64,000 nt of DNA from Bacteroidota bacterium (lineage in GTDB: Bacteria > Bacteroidota > Bacteroidia > 2-12-FULL-35-15). This document shows positions 11,201 through 18,490 of the stretch, one piece after another. Location of the stretch: contig SXIH01000013.1 of NCBI GenBank assembly GCA_005772895.1, positions 1 through 64,000 on the forward strand, in the 5' to 3' direction. How positions within the stretch are numbered: the first letter of the stretch is position 1; each line of letters begins with the position of its first letter. Position numbers and translations under genes: made by a program. Below the pieces are notes generated by a model. The model saw only the letters and a program-made list of their open reading frames with translations, was not told the DNA's origin and searched no databases.

Positions 11201-13437
11201 GCATCAACGTTTGCACTAGCAGTTGCAGCAGGATTTATTGTAACAGTCAAGTTACTTGTTGCAGCAACACAAGGTCCAGCTGGATCGTTAGTTGTTAAAG
11301 TCAATGTTACAGTACCAGCGGCAATATCACCTGCAGAAGGAGTATAAGTTGTATTTACCAAAGAAGCATTTGCAAATGTTCCTGAACCTGATGTTGTCCA
11401 AGTAGAAGTTGTAGCACTACCACCAATTGATCCTGTAAGTGTTACAGTGCTTCCTGCACAAATTGTTTGATTGGATCCTGCTGCAGCTGTAGCTGCAGGA
11501 TTAATTGTAAGAGTTATAAAATCAGTTGCTGCAGGACAAGGACCTGCAGGATCGTTAGTAGTAATTGTTAATGTTACTGTTCCTGAAGCAATATCTGCTG
11601 CAGAAGGAGTATAAGTTGTTACAGGTGTTCCCGCACTTGCAAATGTTCCACTTCCACTGGTTGTCCATGTAGAGGAAGTTGCGCTTCCGCTAAAACTAGC
11701 ACCGGCAGTAGCATATGTACTACCAGCACAAATAGTTGCAGTTGGAGGTCCTGCATTTGCTCCGGCTGGTAAGTTAATTGTAAGCACCATAAAATCTGTT
11801 ACAGCATTACATGGTCCTGCAGGATTATTTGTTGTTATGGTTAACGTAACTGTACCTGCTGCTATATCAGCTGCAGATGGAGTATACACAGGATTTAAAA
11901 TTGCGGTATTACTAAAAGTACCGGAACCACTGGTTGTCCAGGTAATTGTGGATGCACCTCCGCCCATTGCTCCGCCCAATGTAGCAGTACTTCCTGAACA
12001 AATTGTTTGATCAGAACCAGCATTTACAGTTGCTGCAGGACTAATGGTTAAAACCATTACATCCAGTACGGATGGACAAGGTCCTGCTGGATCGTTACTT
12101 GTATAAGTTATTGTAACTGAACCTGCGGCAATATCAGCTGCAGAAGGAGTATAAACAGCGGTTGGAGAAGTACCTGAACTAAAAGAACCACTTCCGCTGG
12201 TTGACCAAGTTGCACTTGTTGCTCCACCACCGAAAGCACCAGCCATGGTTGCTGTACTTCCCGAACAAATACTTTGATCGGGACCAGCATTCACAGTTGC
12301 CGGAGTATTAACAACAACAGTACTCGTAGTCGTTTGCGATGCTCCGCACGTTCCCGCTATGGTAACAGTATAGGTTGTTGTGACGGCTGGGCTAACGACT
12401 ATCGAAGACGTAGTTGCCCCACCTGGTGCCCAGGAATAGCCTGTTGCTCCAGTAGCATTTGCTGTTAAGGTAGTGCTTTGTCCGGCACAAATTGTAGATG
12501 CTGAGGCTGTAACACTAACCGTTAAAACTCCAGAAGTTGCGGCAATAGAATAATCGCAGACATCTCCGGCATAACCATCAATCATTAAATAATAAGTATT
12601 TCCTATAGTAAGAGAAGTGGCAGTAATTGTTCCGTTAGTTTCAACCCCGGGATTCCAGCAATTTGAAAAAGAAGTAAAAGAAACGCAATTAGTTGTACTA
12701 TAAACTTCCATTTGAATCCCTTGTGAATTCAAACAGTTACCAACTGTTATATCAAATGTTGCAGAAGTAGCACTTGCCACAAATGATAACCAGGAATTAT
12801 TTTCAACAGATCCACAAAAGCCTGCAGGAACTTGTGATGCAGTGTAACAAGAACTTGTTGAACCACAATATCCATTTAAATTACAAATCGGAGTAGCTGC
12901 TAAACAGTTGTCGTTTGCAGTTGGGTTAGTACATGGTATTCCGGTATTTCCAAACGAAAGATTCCAGGAATTTAAAAAACCAACGTCACCACCAAAACCA
13001 TCCGTAATACAAAGAGTCCACACACCATTTCCACTAGTATTGTTGTTCACACAGTTCATCGATCCTTCCGGACGATAAGAACCATTGAAAGGCGCTGTTC
13101 CAGTAGTTATAGATGTTGCAGCGTTACCGTCAAAACAAGTAGTAATATAGTTATCTCCTGCTCCACCATTATTGCTTGTCAATTGTATTTGTGCTCCACT
13201 AGGAGCAGTGAGCACCATTGTAAGATCGGCATCATAGGTGTGAGTCAAGTTTATACAACAAGTAATCAAACCATTGGTTGGAGTTAACACACCCGGCAAA
13301 CCCACAACGTTAGCAGTAAAGCAAGTTGTAGCTAAATCTGGAACCGCTCCGGTTGTTCCAGCAAATGTTTGCGCATTTGAATATTTGTTAAAGCATAAAA
13401 AACTTACAATCAGAAATAAAAGTAGTTTTAGTTTCAT
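5257..13437 (-). CDS. Giant 2726-aa T9SS-secreted repeat adhesin
   Basis: Very large exported protein. The order is: signal peptide (about 1-22); P/homo-B-like domain (about 25-165, with DADLTMVLTAPSG and NGVWTLCITD); a second globular domain to about 305; one Ig-like unit; then a long repeat region (about 379-2370). By eye I count 17 units of about 88 aa (type A: AGxxxTICAGSTYTLAG, TWTTSGSGTF, YTPSAADIAAGTVTL, NDPAGPC). Three pairs of a different unit of about 82 aa (type B: TFSYxxxFCQTG, SSPAGLxF, TGxIDL) are interspersed. An Ig-like unit, a SprB-like repeat (about 2450-2530), a PKD domain (about 2535-2620) and a CHU_C-type sorting domain (FIPNIFTPNDDNIND, YNRWG) close it. SprB-like units occur in the mobile gliding adhesin of Flavobacterium, so an adhesion or gliding role is plausible. 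A terminator follows the gene. Confidence 0.9.
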   Translation of the reverse strand: MKLKLLLFLIVSFLCFNKYSNAQTFAGTTGAVPDLATTCFTANVVGLPGVLTPTNGLITCCINLTHTYDADLTMVLTAPSGAQIQLTSNNGGAGDNYITTCFDGNAATSITTGTAPFNGSYRPEGSMNCVNNNTSGNGVWTLCITDGFGGDVGFLNSWNLSFGNTGIPCTNPTANDNCLAATPICNLNGYCGSTSSCYTASQVPAGFCGSVENNSWLSFVASATSATFDITVGNCLNSQGIQMEVYSTTNCVSFTSFSNCWNPGVETNGTITATSLTIGNTYYLMIDGYAGDVCDYSIAATSGVLTVSVTASASTICAGQSTTLTANATGATGYSWAPGGATTSSIVVSPAVTTTYTVTIAGTCGASQTTTSTVVVNTPATVNAGPDQSICSGSTATMAGAFGGGATSATWSTSGSGSFSSGTSPTAVYTPSAADIAAGSVTITYTSNDPAGPCPSVLDVMVLTISPAATVNAGSDQTICSGSTATLGGAMGGGASTITWTTSGSGTFSNTAILNPVYTPSAADIAAGTVTLTITTNNPAGPCNAVTDFMVLTINLPAGANAGPPTATICAGSTYATAGASFSGSATSSTWTTSGSGTFASAGTPVTTYTPSAADIASGTVTLTITTNDPAGPCPAATDFITLTINPAATAAAGSNQTICAGSTVTLTGSIGGSATTSTWTTSGSGTFANASLVNTTYTPSAGDIAAGTVTLTLTTNDPAGPCVAATSNLTVTINPAATASANVDASICAGSTYTLAGSIGGGASTLTWSTSGSGTFSSTSSATATYTPSASDISGGTVTLTITTNDPAGPCPSATDNMVLTITPGATASAGPAATICAGSTYSVPGSIGGSATSVTWTTSGSGTFSSTTSVTPTYTPSAADIAAGTVTLTMTTNDPAGPCPAAVSNMVLTINPAATVNANVNATICANQTYTLAGSQGGATTSVTWTTSGSGTFSNATILNPVYTPSASDISAGSVTLTLTSNDPAGPCGPASDPMVLTITPLQNAAFTYGSATYCQTGVNPTPTITGVAGGTFTSSPAGLSINAATGTINLAASALNTYTITYTTPGPCANSSNVSVTITLAPTATFSYSGPYCTSGADPFPTFGGGATAGTFSAVPAGLTFVNVNTGQIDLSATAPGTYTVTNSIAASGGCAAASANASVTINAEATANAGSAATICAGSTYTLAGAIGGSATTLTWTTSGSGTFSSATSATAVYTPSAADIAAGTVTLTLTTNDPAGPCPFVTSTMVITISPAATAAAGSAATICAGSTYTLAGVIGGSATSSTWSTSGTGTFNNPALLGAIYTPSAADISAGTVTLTLTTNDPAGPCPAVTSSLVLTINPMPTVSAGAAATICSGSTYTLAGTMGGGATSVTWTTSGSGTFSTATSLTATYTPSAADIAAGTVTLTLTTNDPAGPCNAVTSNMVLTINPAATVSAGANATICAGSTYSLAGTFGGGATSITWSTSGTGTFNNTASTTAIYTPSAADISAGTVTLTITTNDPAGPCPAVTSTMTITINPAPTVVAGANATICAGSTYTLAGSMGGGATSITWTTSGTGTFSSATSTTAVYTPSAADISFGSVTLTITTNDPAGPCNSVSDFLTLTINPAPTVSAGAAASICAGSTYTLAGTMGGSATLVTWTTSGTGTFSNPNITTPTYTPSAADIAAGSVTLTITSNDPVGPCTSVNNSMVLTISPAATVSAGGNATICSSGTYILAGTIGGSATSITWTTSGSGTFSSATSPTAVYTPSAADIAAGSVTLTITTNNPAGPCNAVTDVMTLTISPAATVNAGPNDVICSNVSANLVGVFGGSATGVTWTTSGSGTFGSSTSASTTYTPSAGDIAAGTVTLTLTTNDPAGVCGAVTDVMVLTINPQDNATFSYPSSTFCQTGTDPVATISGGASGTFVATPAGLVFINPATGLIDVSASALGNYFITFTTSGICPNNSTISVTVTSAPDATFSYGTPFCQVGTAYPTFGAGASAGVFSATPAGLVFVSTSTGEIDLALSAAGTYTITNTIAAAAGCAAATASSTVVIDPIATASAGVDGTICEGSAYSLTGTMGGSATSITWSTSGTGVFSNATSLTSTYTPSAADVALGSVTITITTNDPAGVCSQAVDVMTLSITPLDVATFNYSGSTFCQTGTNPIPTITGLPGGTFSSTPAGLFFVSTTTGEVDLLGSTLGTYDVIYSTNGTCPNADTVSITITNAPSAAFSYTTPFCQTDANPLPSFGVGSSAGVFTSSPAGLTFVSTSTGEIDMSTTIPGTYTITNTIAAAGGCAAATSNSVIVIDPSATVNAGTDGIICAGSTYTITGATIGGSATGSTWTTSGTGTFDNSAILGATYTPSIADTTAGTVTLYLTTNDPAGACGAVLDSMVITINNTPPAPTAANPPPACFGSPISPITVTTTGTVTWYADAGLTSLIGTANPYTPVVTTTTNFWVTGTIGACQGPATIVTVTINPLPVADTSLVTVTAADCGTSTGSITGVTIVSGTAPYSYSWVDSAGTVVDTTLNLSNVGPGNYVLTITDSNGCSITLGGLSGFTVGSSSNVVASFTTDTTSGETPLSVTFTNTSTGATNYFWTFGTGDTSTVFSPTYIYTPLGQYTACLIASNAAGCADTACTTIDVFINSVFIIPNIFTPNDDNINDVFTVQAIGLETMDAEIYNRWGQKEFEWHTTNGGWDGRTASGVMAPDGTYFYIIKAKGFDDKEYFEKGYFLLTR
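5750..12330 (-). repeat. Tandem Ig-like repeat array coding about 2000 residues
   Basis: Direct repeats of about 265 bp (type A) and 245 bp (type B) within the giant adhesin. In protein order the layout is 7 A, one B pair, 8 A, one B pair, 1 A, one B pair, 1 A. Units are diverged at the base level but keep near-identical motifs. Boundaries are approximate. Such arrays are prone to unit gain and loss and to assembly collapse. Confidence 0.8.
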
Positions 13438-13472
13438 AGTGGGATTGTTTATTGTTGCCTTGAATAGGAAGA

Positions 13473-13913
13473 TTATTTATTACCTTGTTTTTGCTTTTTG
13501 AGATTGCCTATGTATGTGTACATATCGTCAATGGGCACAGGAACATCATCAATAATTATCTCAACAATCCCCACCTTTTTCAGAAGGTTTTGTACGAGTT
13601 CGGCTTTGAAATTTTTAGAAAAGGTAATTGCTAACAATGCATTATTTTCAGCACTTACAGGTGATATTTTTACTTTTTTAACTCCGTCCTGAGCTCTCAA
13701 GAGAGTTGCAAAACTTTCACAATCAGCATTTTCTACAACATTTAATAGAAAAAAGGTATGAGTTACTAAGTCTCCTTCAACGGATTTTCCGCTACCAGTC
13801 TTATATTTCAGCTTATAAGAGGCTTTTTGTTTTTGCGAGAAAGAAGTGGTTGAGAAAAGGAGTAAAGCTAAAATCAAAATAGCTTTTGTAGAAAAAAGGC
13901 AGTAGTTTTTCAT
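13473..13913 (-). CDS. Small secreted protein of HMA-like fold, unknown function
   Basis: A 146-residue protein with a signal peptide (about 1-26, ending SFSQ). The middle shows a ferredoxin-like pattern: a strand (HTFFLLNVV), a helix with CESFATLLRAQDGVKKVKISP, a strand (ALLAITFS), a helix (AELVQNLLKKVG) and a last strand (IVEIIIDD). This resembles heavy-metal-associated domains but has no CxxC metal site. A lysine-rich tail ends it. It lies 36 bases upstream of the giant adhesin on the same strand and may be co-transcribed. A protein of the same architecture is encoded at 38038-38448. The function is unknown, and the fold is a guess from the pattern. Confidence 0.6.
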   Translation of the reverse strand: MKNYCLFSTKAILILALLLFSTTSFSQKQKASYKLKYKTGSGKSVEGDLVTHTFFLLNVVENADCESFATLLRAQDGVKKVKISPVSAENNALLAITFSKNFKAELVQNLLKKVGIVEIIIDDVPVPIDDMYTYIGNLKKQKQGNK

Positions 13914-14002
13914 TATAAATTTAGTTTGTGATTATGAATTGTCTAAAATACTATTTATCTGTTAAATAAGATGCTTTTTAGTCGACTTTAGTTGCATTAA
14001 AA

Positions 14003-15997
14003 TTAACGTTTGGAAGCACCCATTAAGTCGTAATATTTGTTTGCTTTCTCCAAATCACCTTTTTCTTTAAAATAATTGGCCAAAAAAGAGTTCAAAAACC
14101 TGTTATTTGAGTTCAAACGTATGCATTCTTCAAAATAAGGTATTGCCGAAAGTGTATCCCCTCTCATAAAGTAAACATTCCCAATATTCACATGCAATAC
14201 ATCTGCTTTAATTCCTTTCTTTATAGCGTCTTTATTAAGTTTCAAAATGTCATCATACTTTTTTTCTTCTGCATACATAGCGCTCAACGAAAAATAAGTA
14301 CTCACAAAATTGGGGTCAATTTCTATGGATTTCATGTAATACTTTTCAGCATCAACATAGTTTTTCCCCTTTGCTTCACAAGTCGCTAAGTTAAAATAAG
14401 CTTCAACGTAATTTGTATCTAATGTTATTGCCTTTTTCAGATAAGGAATTGACTTTTCGGGCTGATTGTAATATGTATAGTAAATCATTCCCAAATTGTT
14501 CAAAGATGAAATGTAATCCGGAATAATCCTGATCGATTCTAAGTAGTATTTTTCCGCATTTTGAACATAAAACCGTTTTTCCTGCATACTCATTTTGGGA
14601 TTCTCTTTGATTTTTTGGATGGATGCTGCTGCTATCAATGAGTTGGCATGAGCTGATTCCGGAGCATTTTTTACATCTGTCTGATATAGTGTAAAAGTAT
14701 CTTTCCAGTCTTTAATCCTTGTAAAAGAACGCAGCCCGAAAAGAAGTATAATTACCCCTAAAGTCAAAAATAAAGGGCTTGAAAATGCTGGAAATTTGAG
14801 TTCTTTATTTTCATACACAACTTTATATGCGTTTAATAATGCCCATGCAGCTACAAAACATAATCCAAGAGATGGAATAAAGGCAAATCGTTCACCAACT
14901 ATACCTACAACAGGCACCAACACGTTTGTAAACATAGAAATGGTAACCAAAAAGAAAAGAATTCCAAAAATCTCAATTCCTTTTGTTTTAAAATTTTTAA
15001 TGATATAAAAGGTAACTCCAAGCAATCCGATCAATACAATCCAAACAATTGCATTCGACCAAGTAGCTATTGGTACTTGATTGTAGCCATAATAGGAAAC
15101 CAGCGGGTGTGGAATCAAAAACATTTTTAAATAAAAATAAATGCTGTAAAAACCACTGGGAATACGGTCCCACAGAGTTGAACCTAAATAAAGCGGATTT
15201 TCCCAATCCAACGTTTTTCTCGAAAAATTGTGATTTGCTATTTTGTTTGCATATCTGTATACAAGAATTGGGAAAACGTAAGAAATAAAAATCGGGATCA
15301 TTCTTTTGAATGAAACATCTTTTAAAAACCACAAAGTAAATGGGATTATCGCCACAATTGTCATGGCATCTTTTTTCGACATCAAGCCAAAAAGAATAAA
15401 AAATGCACCAAAAAATAAATGGTAATATTTTTTTGTTTCAATAAATTTTAAATAAAAGAAAATGGACAGAATAAATCCTGTAAAACTTAAAATAACATCT
15501 CTGTTTTTAATGCTGATTACTACTTCCGAATGAAGAGGATGAATCAAGAATAATGTCGTTATTATAAACGGTAAAAGAATGTTGTATTTCAACAACAAAG
15601 CCTTAAGAACCATGTATAGCAAGACAATCGCTAAAGCATAAAGAAGCACATTTATGAAATGGCTCACATGTGGATTTACTCCAAAAAACTCACACTCGAG
15701 TGCAAAAGTTGCTTTTACAATAGGGCGGTATTCGTAATTTGATTTTTGACTGTTTACAACATAAGTTGTTCTGAAAATTTCCGGAATTGCTTCAATTCCC
15801 CTCTGAACTTGTTGGTTATTCCTAACCACAAATTCATCATCCATGGAATAATTGTTTTTAATACTTTTCCCATAAATCAAAAAGCACAAAAGCACAAAAA
15901 ATAAAATTATTCTACGGTTCAGCTTTTTTTCGCTGAATACATTTTCTATTATTTTTTTTTCAGGCTTGGGCGACTCCTTTTCTTTACTCTTTTTCAT
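14003..15997 (-). CDS. GT-C-type membrane protein with C-terminal TPRs (TMTC-like), second copy
   Basis: A 664-residue paralogue of the protein at 3310-5184. I place the start at the ATG at 15997; a TTG nine bases upstream is also in frame. It has a lysine-rich cytosolic tail, about ten membrane segments, a DD pair in the first loop (YSMDDE, residues 53-54), HPLHSE (153-158) with KNRD shortly after, and about five TPR units from roughly 440 to the end. These are the landmarks of TMTC-type O-glycosyltransferases, but bacterial members are uncharacterised as far as I know, so the activity is inferred. It is the first gene of the minus-strand adhesin block and is divergent from the KAS III operon across a gap of about 130 bases. 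Confidence 0.72.
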   Translation of the reverse strand: MKKSKEKESPKPEKKIIENVFSEKKLNRRIILFFVLLCFLIYGKSIKNNYSMDDEFVVRNNQQVQRGIEAIPEIFRTTYVVNSQKSNYEYRPIVKATFALECEFFGVNPHVSHFINVLLYALAIVLLYMVLKALLLKYNILLPFIITTLFLIHPLHSEVVISIKNRDVILSFTGFILSIFFYLKFIETKKYYHLFFGAFFILFGLMSKKDAMTIVAIIPFTLWFLKDVSFKRMIPIFISYVFPILVYRYANKIANHNFSRKTLDWENPLYLGSTLWDRIPSGFYSIYFYLKMFLIPHPLVSYYGYNQVPIATWSNAIVWIVLIGLLGVTFYIIKNFKTKGIEIFGILFFLVTISMFTNVLVPVVGIVGERFAFIPSLGLCFVAAWALLNAYKVVYENKELKFPAFSSPLFLTLGVIILLFGLRSFTRIKDWKDTFTLYQTDVKNAPESAHANSLIAAASIQKIKENPKMSMQEKRFYVQNAEKYYLESIRIIPDYISSLNNLGMIYYTYYNQPEKSIPYLKKAITLDTNYVEAYFNLATCEAKGKNYVDAEKYYMKSIEIDPNFVSTYFSLSAMYAEEKKYDDILKLNKDAIKKGIKADVLHVNIGNVYFMRGDTLSAIPYFEECIRLNSNNRFLNSFLANYFKEKGDLEKANKYYDLMGASKR

Positions 15998-16058
15998 CGA
16001 AATCAATTACAATTCATTTCTCTCCAAATATAATTAAGTTTTTCCCAAGATGAGAAAG

Positions 16059-16066
16059 TATTTTTG
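16059..16066 (+). promoter_or_regulatory. Predicted -7 element of the KAS III/ACP operon
   Basis: TATTTTTG matches the Bacteroidota -7 consensus TAnnTTTG and lies 66 bases before the ATG at 16132. The -33 region holds only a T-rich stretch, so support is partial. Confidence 0.45.
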
Positions 16067-16131
16067 TACTTTTAATTCAGAAATCAGTGTTGATATTCTA
16101 AAAGTTTTTATTGAAAGAATTTACTACAAAA

Positions 16132-17145
16132 ATGTCGGCATACATTAAAGCAATCAGCTATTATCTTCCTGAAAAAATTTTCAGCAATGAAGATTTCTTT
16201 AAGACTTTCCCGGATTCTATCACTCAAAAAGAGAATTATTTGAGAATTGGTGTTCAGGAAAGACATATTGTAGAGGAAAATATAACGGCATCCGACATTG
16301 GAGTTATAGCTGGCTTAAATTTATTTAAAGAGCACAATATAAAACCTGAGGAAATTGATTTCTTACTTTTTTGTTCTTTAGAATTCGATTATCATTTTCC
16401 TTCTTCTTGTTCCATTATTCAAGCAAAATTAAATCTTCCAAAATCATGCGGTGCCACCGATTATAACTTAGGCTGTAGTGGTTATATATACGGACTAGGA
16501 ATTGCGAAAGGTTTAATTGAATCTCTTGGAATGAAAAATGTTTTGCTTATAACAGCATCTACTCTTTCTAAAAAAATTCATCCTAAAGATAAAAGTTCCA
16601 GATTTATTTTTGGTGATGCTTCTGCTGCTACATTAATTTCTTCAAGTGAAAAAAATAATGGTTTAGGCTCTTTTGTTTTTGGAACAGATGGCAAAAAAGC
16701 AGAAAAAATTATCATAAAAGATGGCGCTGCCAGAAATCCAATTTCCAAAGATTCATATATAGAAATTGAAGATGAAAGCGGAAACATAACAAGCAATGCA
16801 CATTTGCAGATGGAAGGAACCGGTGTTTTTTATTTTGGATTAAAAACAATTCCGATTATGATAGAAGATGTCATAAAAAAAGAAAAAATTAAACTGGAAG
16901 AGATAGACCTATTTATCTTTCATCAAGCCAATTTATTTTTAATCAGTACCGTTTGTACAAAATTAAATATTCCAAAAGAAAAAGTGTACAATTACATGGA
17001 AAAGGTTGGAAACACAGTTGCTTCATCCATTCCTATTACCCTATATGAAGCAATGAAAGAAGGAAAAGCAAAACCAGGTCAAAAAATATTACTAGCAGGA
17101 TTTGGTGTTGGCTTATCTTGGGGTGCAACCATTATTGAGTTGTAA
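16132..17145 (+). CDS. 3-oxoacyl-ACP synthase III family protein (KAS III-1)
   Basis: A 337-residue FabH-type ketosynthase, counted from the ATG at 16132; an in-frame TTG 21 bases upstream would add seven non-conserved residues. The full condensing triad is present: C115 in NLGCSGY, H264 in FHQAN and N294 in VGNTVASS, with the C-terminal GFGVGLSWG. It should be competent for decarboxylative condensation of an acyl starter with malonyl-ACP, or could act as an acyltransferase like CloN2. It opens a tight operon with an ACP, a second KAS III and a reductase. This grouping is not the primary fatty-acid operon, so a dedicated acyl chain is likely. The substrate is not deducible from the sequence. 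Confidence 0.88.
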   Translation: MSAYIKAISYYLPEKIFSNEDFFKTFPDSITQKENYLRIGVQERHIVEENITASDIGVIAGLNLFKEHNIKPEEIDFLLFCSLEFDYHFPSSCSIIQAKLNLPKSCGATDYNLGCSGYIYGLGIAKGLIESLGMKNVLLITASTLSKKIHPKDKSSRFIFGDASAATLISSSEKNNGLGSFVFGTDGKKAEKIIIKDGAARNPISKDSYIEIEDESGNITSNAHLQMEGTGVFYFGLKTIPIMIEDVIKKEKIKLEEIDLFIFHQANLFLISTVCTKLNIPKEKVYNYMEKVGNTVASSIPITLYEAMKEGKAKPGQKILLAGFGVGLSWGATIIEL

Positions 17146-17195
17146 TCATCTTTAATGGTATATTTTAATATATTTACATTGATATAAAATCAATT

Positions 17196-17432
17196 ATGAT
17201 TAATATACAAGAATTTACAAAAGGATTGGAAGCAGAGTTTGAAGATGTTGAACCTGGAACACTAAATCCCGACACAAATTTCAGAAGCATAAAAGGCTGG
17301 AGCAGTATGCATGCCTTAATTATTATTGCATACATAGATGCGAATTACAACGCATTACTAAATGGCGCTGATTTAAAATCGGCACAAAGCATTCAAGACC
17401 TTTACAAAATTACTATCGAAAAATTAAAATAG
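17196..17432 (+). CDS. Acyl carrier protein (stand-alone)
   Basis: A 78-residue acidic, helical protein of ACP size. The phosphopantetheine site is expected at S37 in GWSSMHAL, where SSM replaces the usual DSL; the loss of the Asp is unusual but occurs in specialised carriers. It sits between the two KAS III genes. Its stop codon overlaps the GTG start of the second one by one base, which suggests translational coupling. It probably carries the growing acyl chain for both synthases and the reductase. It differs clearly from the second carrier protein at 27096-27359, so the locus has two carriers. Confidence 0.8.
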   Translation: MINIQEFTKGLEAEFEDVEPGTLNPDTNFRSIKGWSSMHALIIIAYIDANYNALLNGADLKSAQSIQDLYKITIEKLK

Positions 17433-18490
17433 TGGCTTATCTATCTACTTCCAATACTAATATTATTGCTATCTCCAGTTGTGTGCCCGGCCACATAGAA
17501 AAAACTGCTGATTACAATCATATTTCTGTTGAAGAGAGAGAATTGTTTTCAAAAACCACCGGAATAATTGAAAGAAGAGTTGCTGATAAAGATGTTGCTT
17601 GCTCCGATTTATGTTATGTTGCAGCTAAGCATTTATTAGATAAATATAATTGTAAAGAAGAAATTGACCTAGTAATTTTTGTTTCGCAATCACCCGATTA
17701 TATTTTACCAGCCACTTCTATTCTATTACAAAACCGTTTAGGATTAAAAAAAGATTGCATTGCTTTTGATATCAGCTTAGGATGTTCGGGATATGTTTAT
17801 GGATTGTCCGTTATCACTAATTTAATGCAGAGCGGACAATTAAAAAAAGGACTTTTATTAGTTGGGGATAAATCAAGCACTTCAACAACGTATACCGACA
17901 AAAGCACTTATCCTTTGTTTGGAGACGCGGGAACTGCAACATTGATAGAGCATTCGCAAACCAAAAATGAAATGCATTTCAATTTACAAAGTGATGGCTC
18001 AGGAAAAAATTCAATTATAATTGAACACGGAAGTTGCAGAACACCCTTTGATAAAACATTAGAAGATTTAGTAGAAATTGAGCCTGGAATAAGCAGAGCA
18101 AAAAAACATTTGATTTTAAATGGAATGGATGTTTTTAATTTTGCATTGAGAGAAGCTGCAACTAACATTAATACTTTATACGAAAAAAGTAATAAAACAA
18201 AAGAAAATACCGATTACTTTGTTTTACATCAAGCAAATAAACTCATCAACGAAAGTGTGAGAAAAAAACTAAAGATTGATATTGAAAAAGTTCCTTATTC
18301 CATAGATGTATTTGGTAACACAAGCTCTGCTTCTATTCCTTTAACCATGTGTTACAAAATGGAAGAAGCATTACGAACAAAAAAATTATCTTTGCTATTG
18401 AGTGGTTTCGGAGTCGGATATTCCTGGGGAAGTGTTATTTTAGAAACCGAAAATGTATATACCAATCTTTTAGAATATGATAGAGCTTAA
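17432..18490 (+). CDS. 3-oxoacyl-ACP synthase III family protein (KAS III-2)
   Basis: A 352-residue FabH-like ketosynthase starting with GTG that overlaps the ACP stop by one base. The triad is complete: C118 (SLGCSGY), H266 (LHQAN) and N296 (FGNTSSAS), with GFGVGYSWG near the end. It is clearly diverged from KAS III-1, so the two probably use different starters or do successive steps; one may act as an acyl transferase between carriers. The 3' end overlaps the next gene by 14 bases. A dedicated acyl-building role is inferred from the context. Confidence 0.88.
   Translation: MAYLSTSNTNIIAISSCVPGHIEKTADYNHISVEERELFSKTTGIIERRVADKDVACSDLCYVAAKHLLDKYNCKEEIDLVIFVSQSPDYILPATSILLQNRLGLKKDCIAFDISLGCSGYVYGLSVITNLMQSGQLKKGLLLVGDKSSTSTTYTDKSTYPLFGDAGTATLIEHSQTKNEMHFNLQSDGSGKNSIIIEHGSCRTPFDKTLEDLVEIEPGISRAKKHLILNGMDVFNFALREAATNINTLYEKSNKTKENTDYFVLHQANKLINESVRKKLKIDIEKVPYSIDVFGNTSSASIPLTMCYKMEEALRTKKLSLLLSGFGVGYSWGSVILETENVYTNLLEYDRA

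Noticed and set aside
12274-12468. Short open frame rich in Cys, Arg and Ser opposite the adhesin N-terminal part
   Set aside because: It is antisense to a Thr/Ser-rich coding stretch, and its unusual composition is only a by-product of that.
5257-13437. Regular 265-bp repeats considered as a CRISPR-like or satellite array
   Set aside because: The repeats are in one continuous reading frame with protein-level conservation, and the unit length is far too long for CRISPR.
15070-15288. 72-residue plus-strand open frame opposite the second GT-C/TPR gene
   Set aside because: It lies wholly antisense to conserved membrane-protein coding sequence and has no recognisable features.
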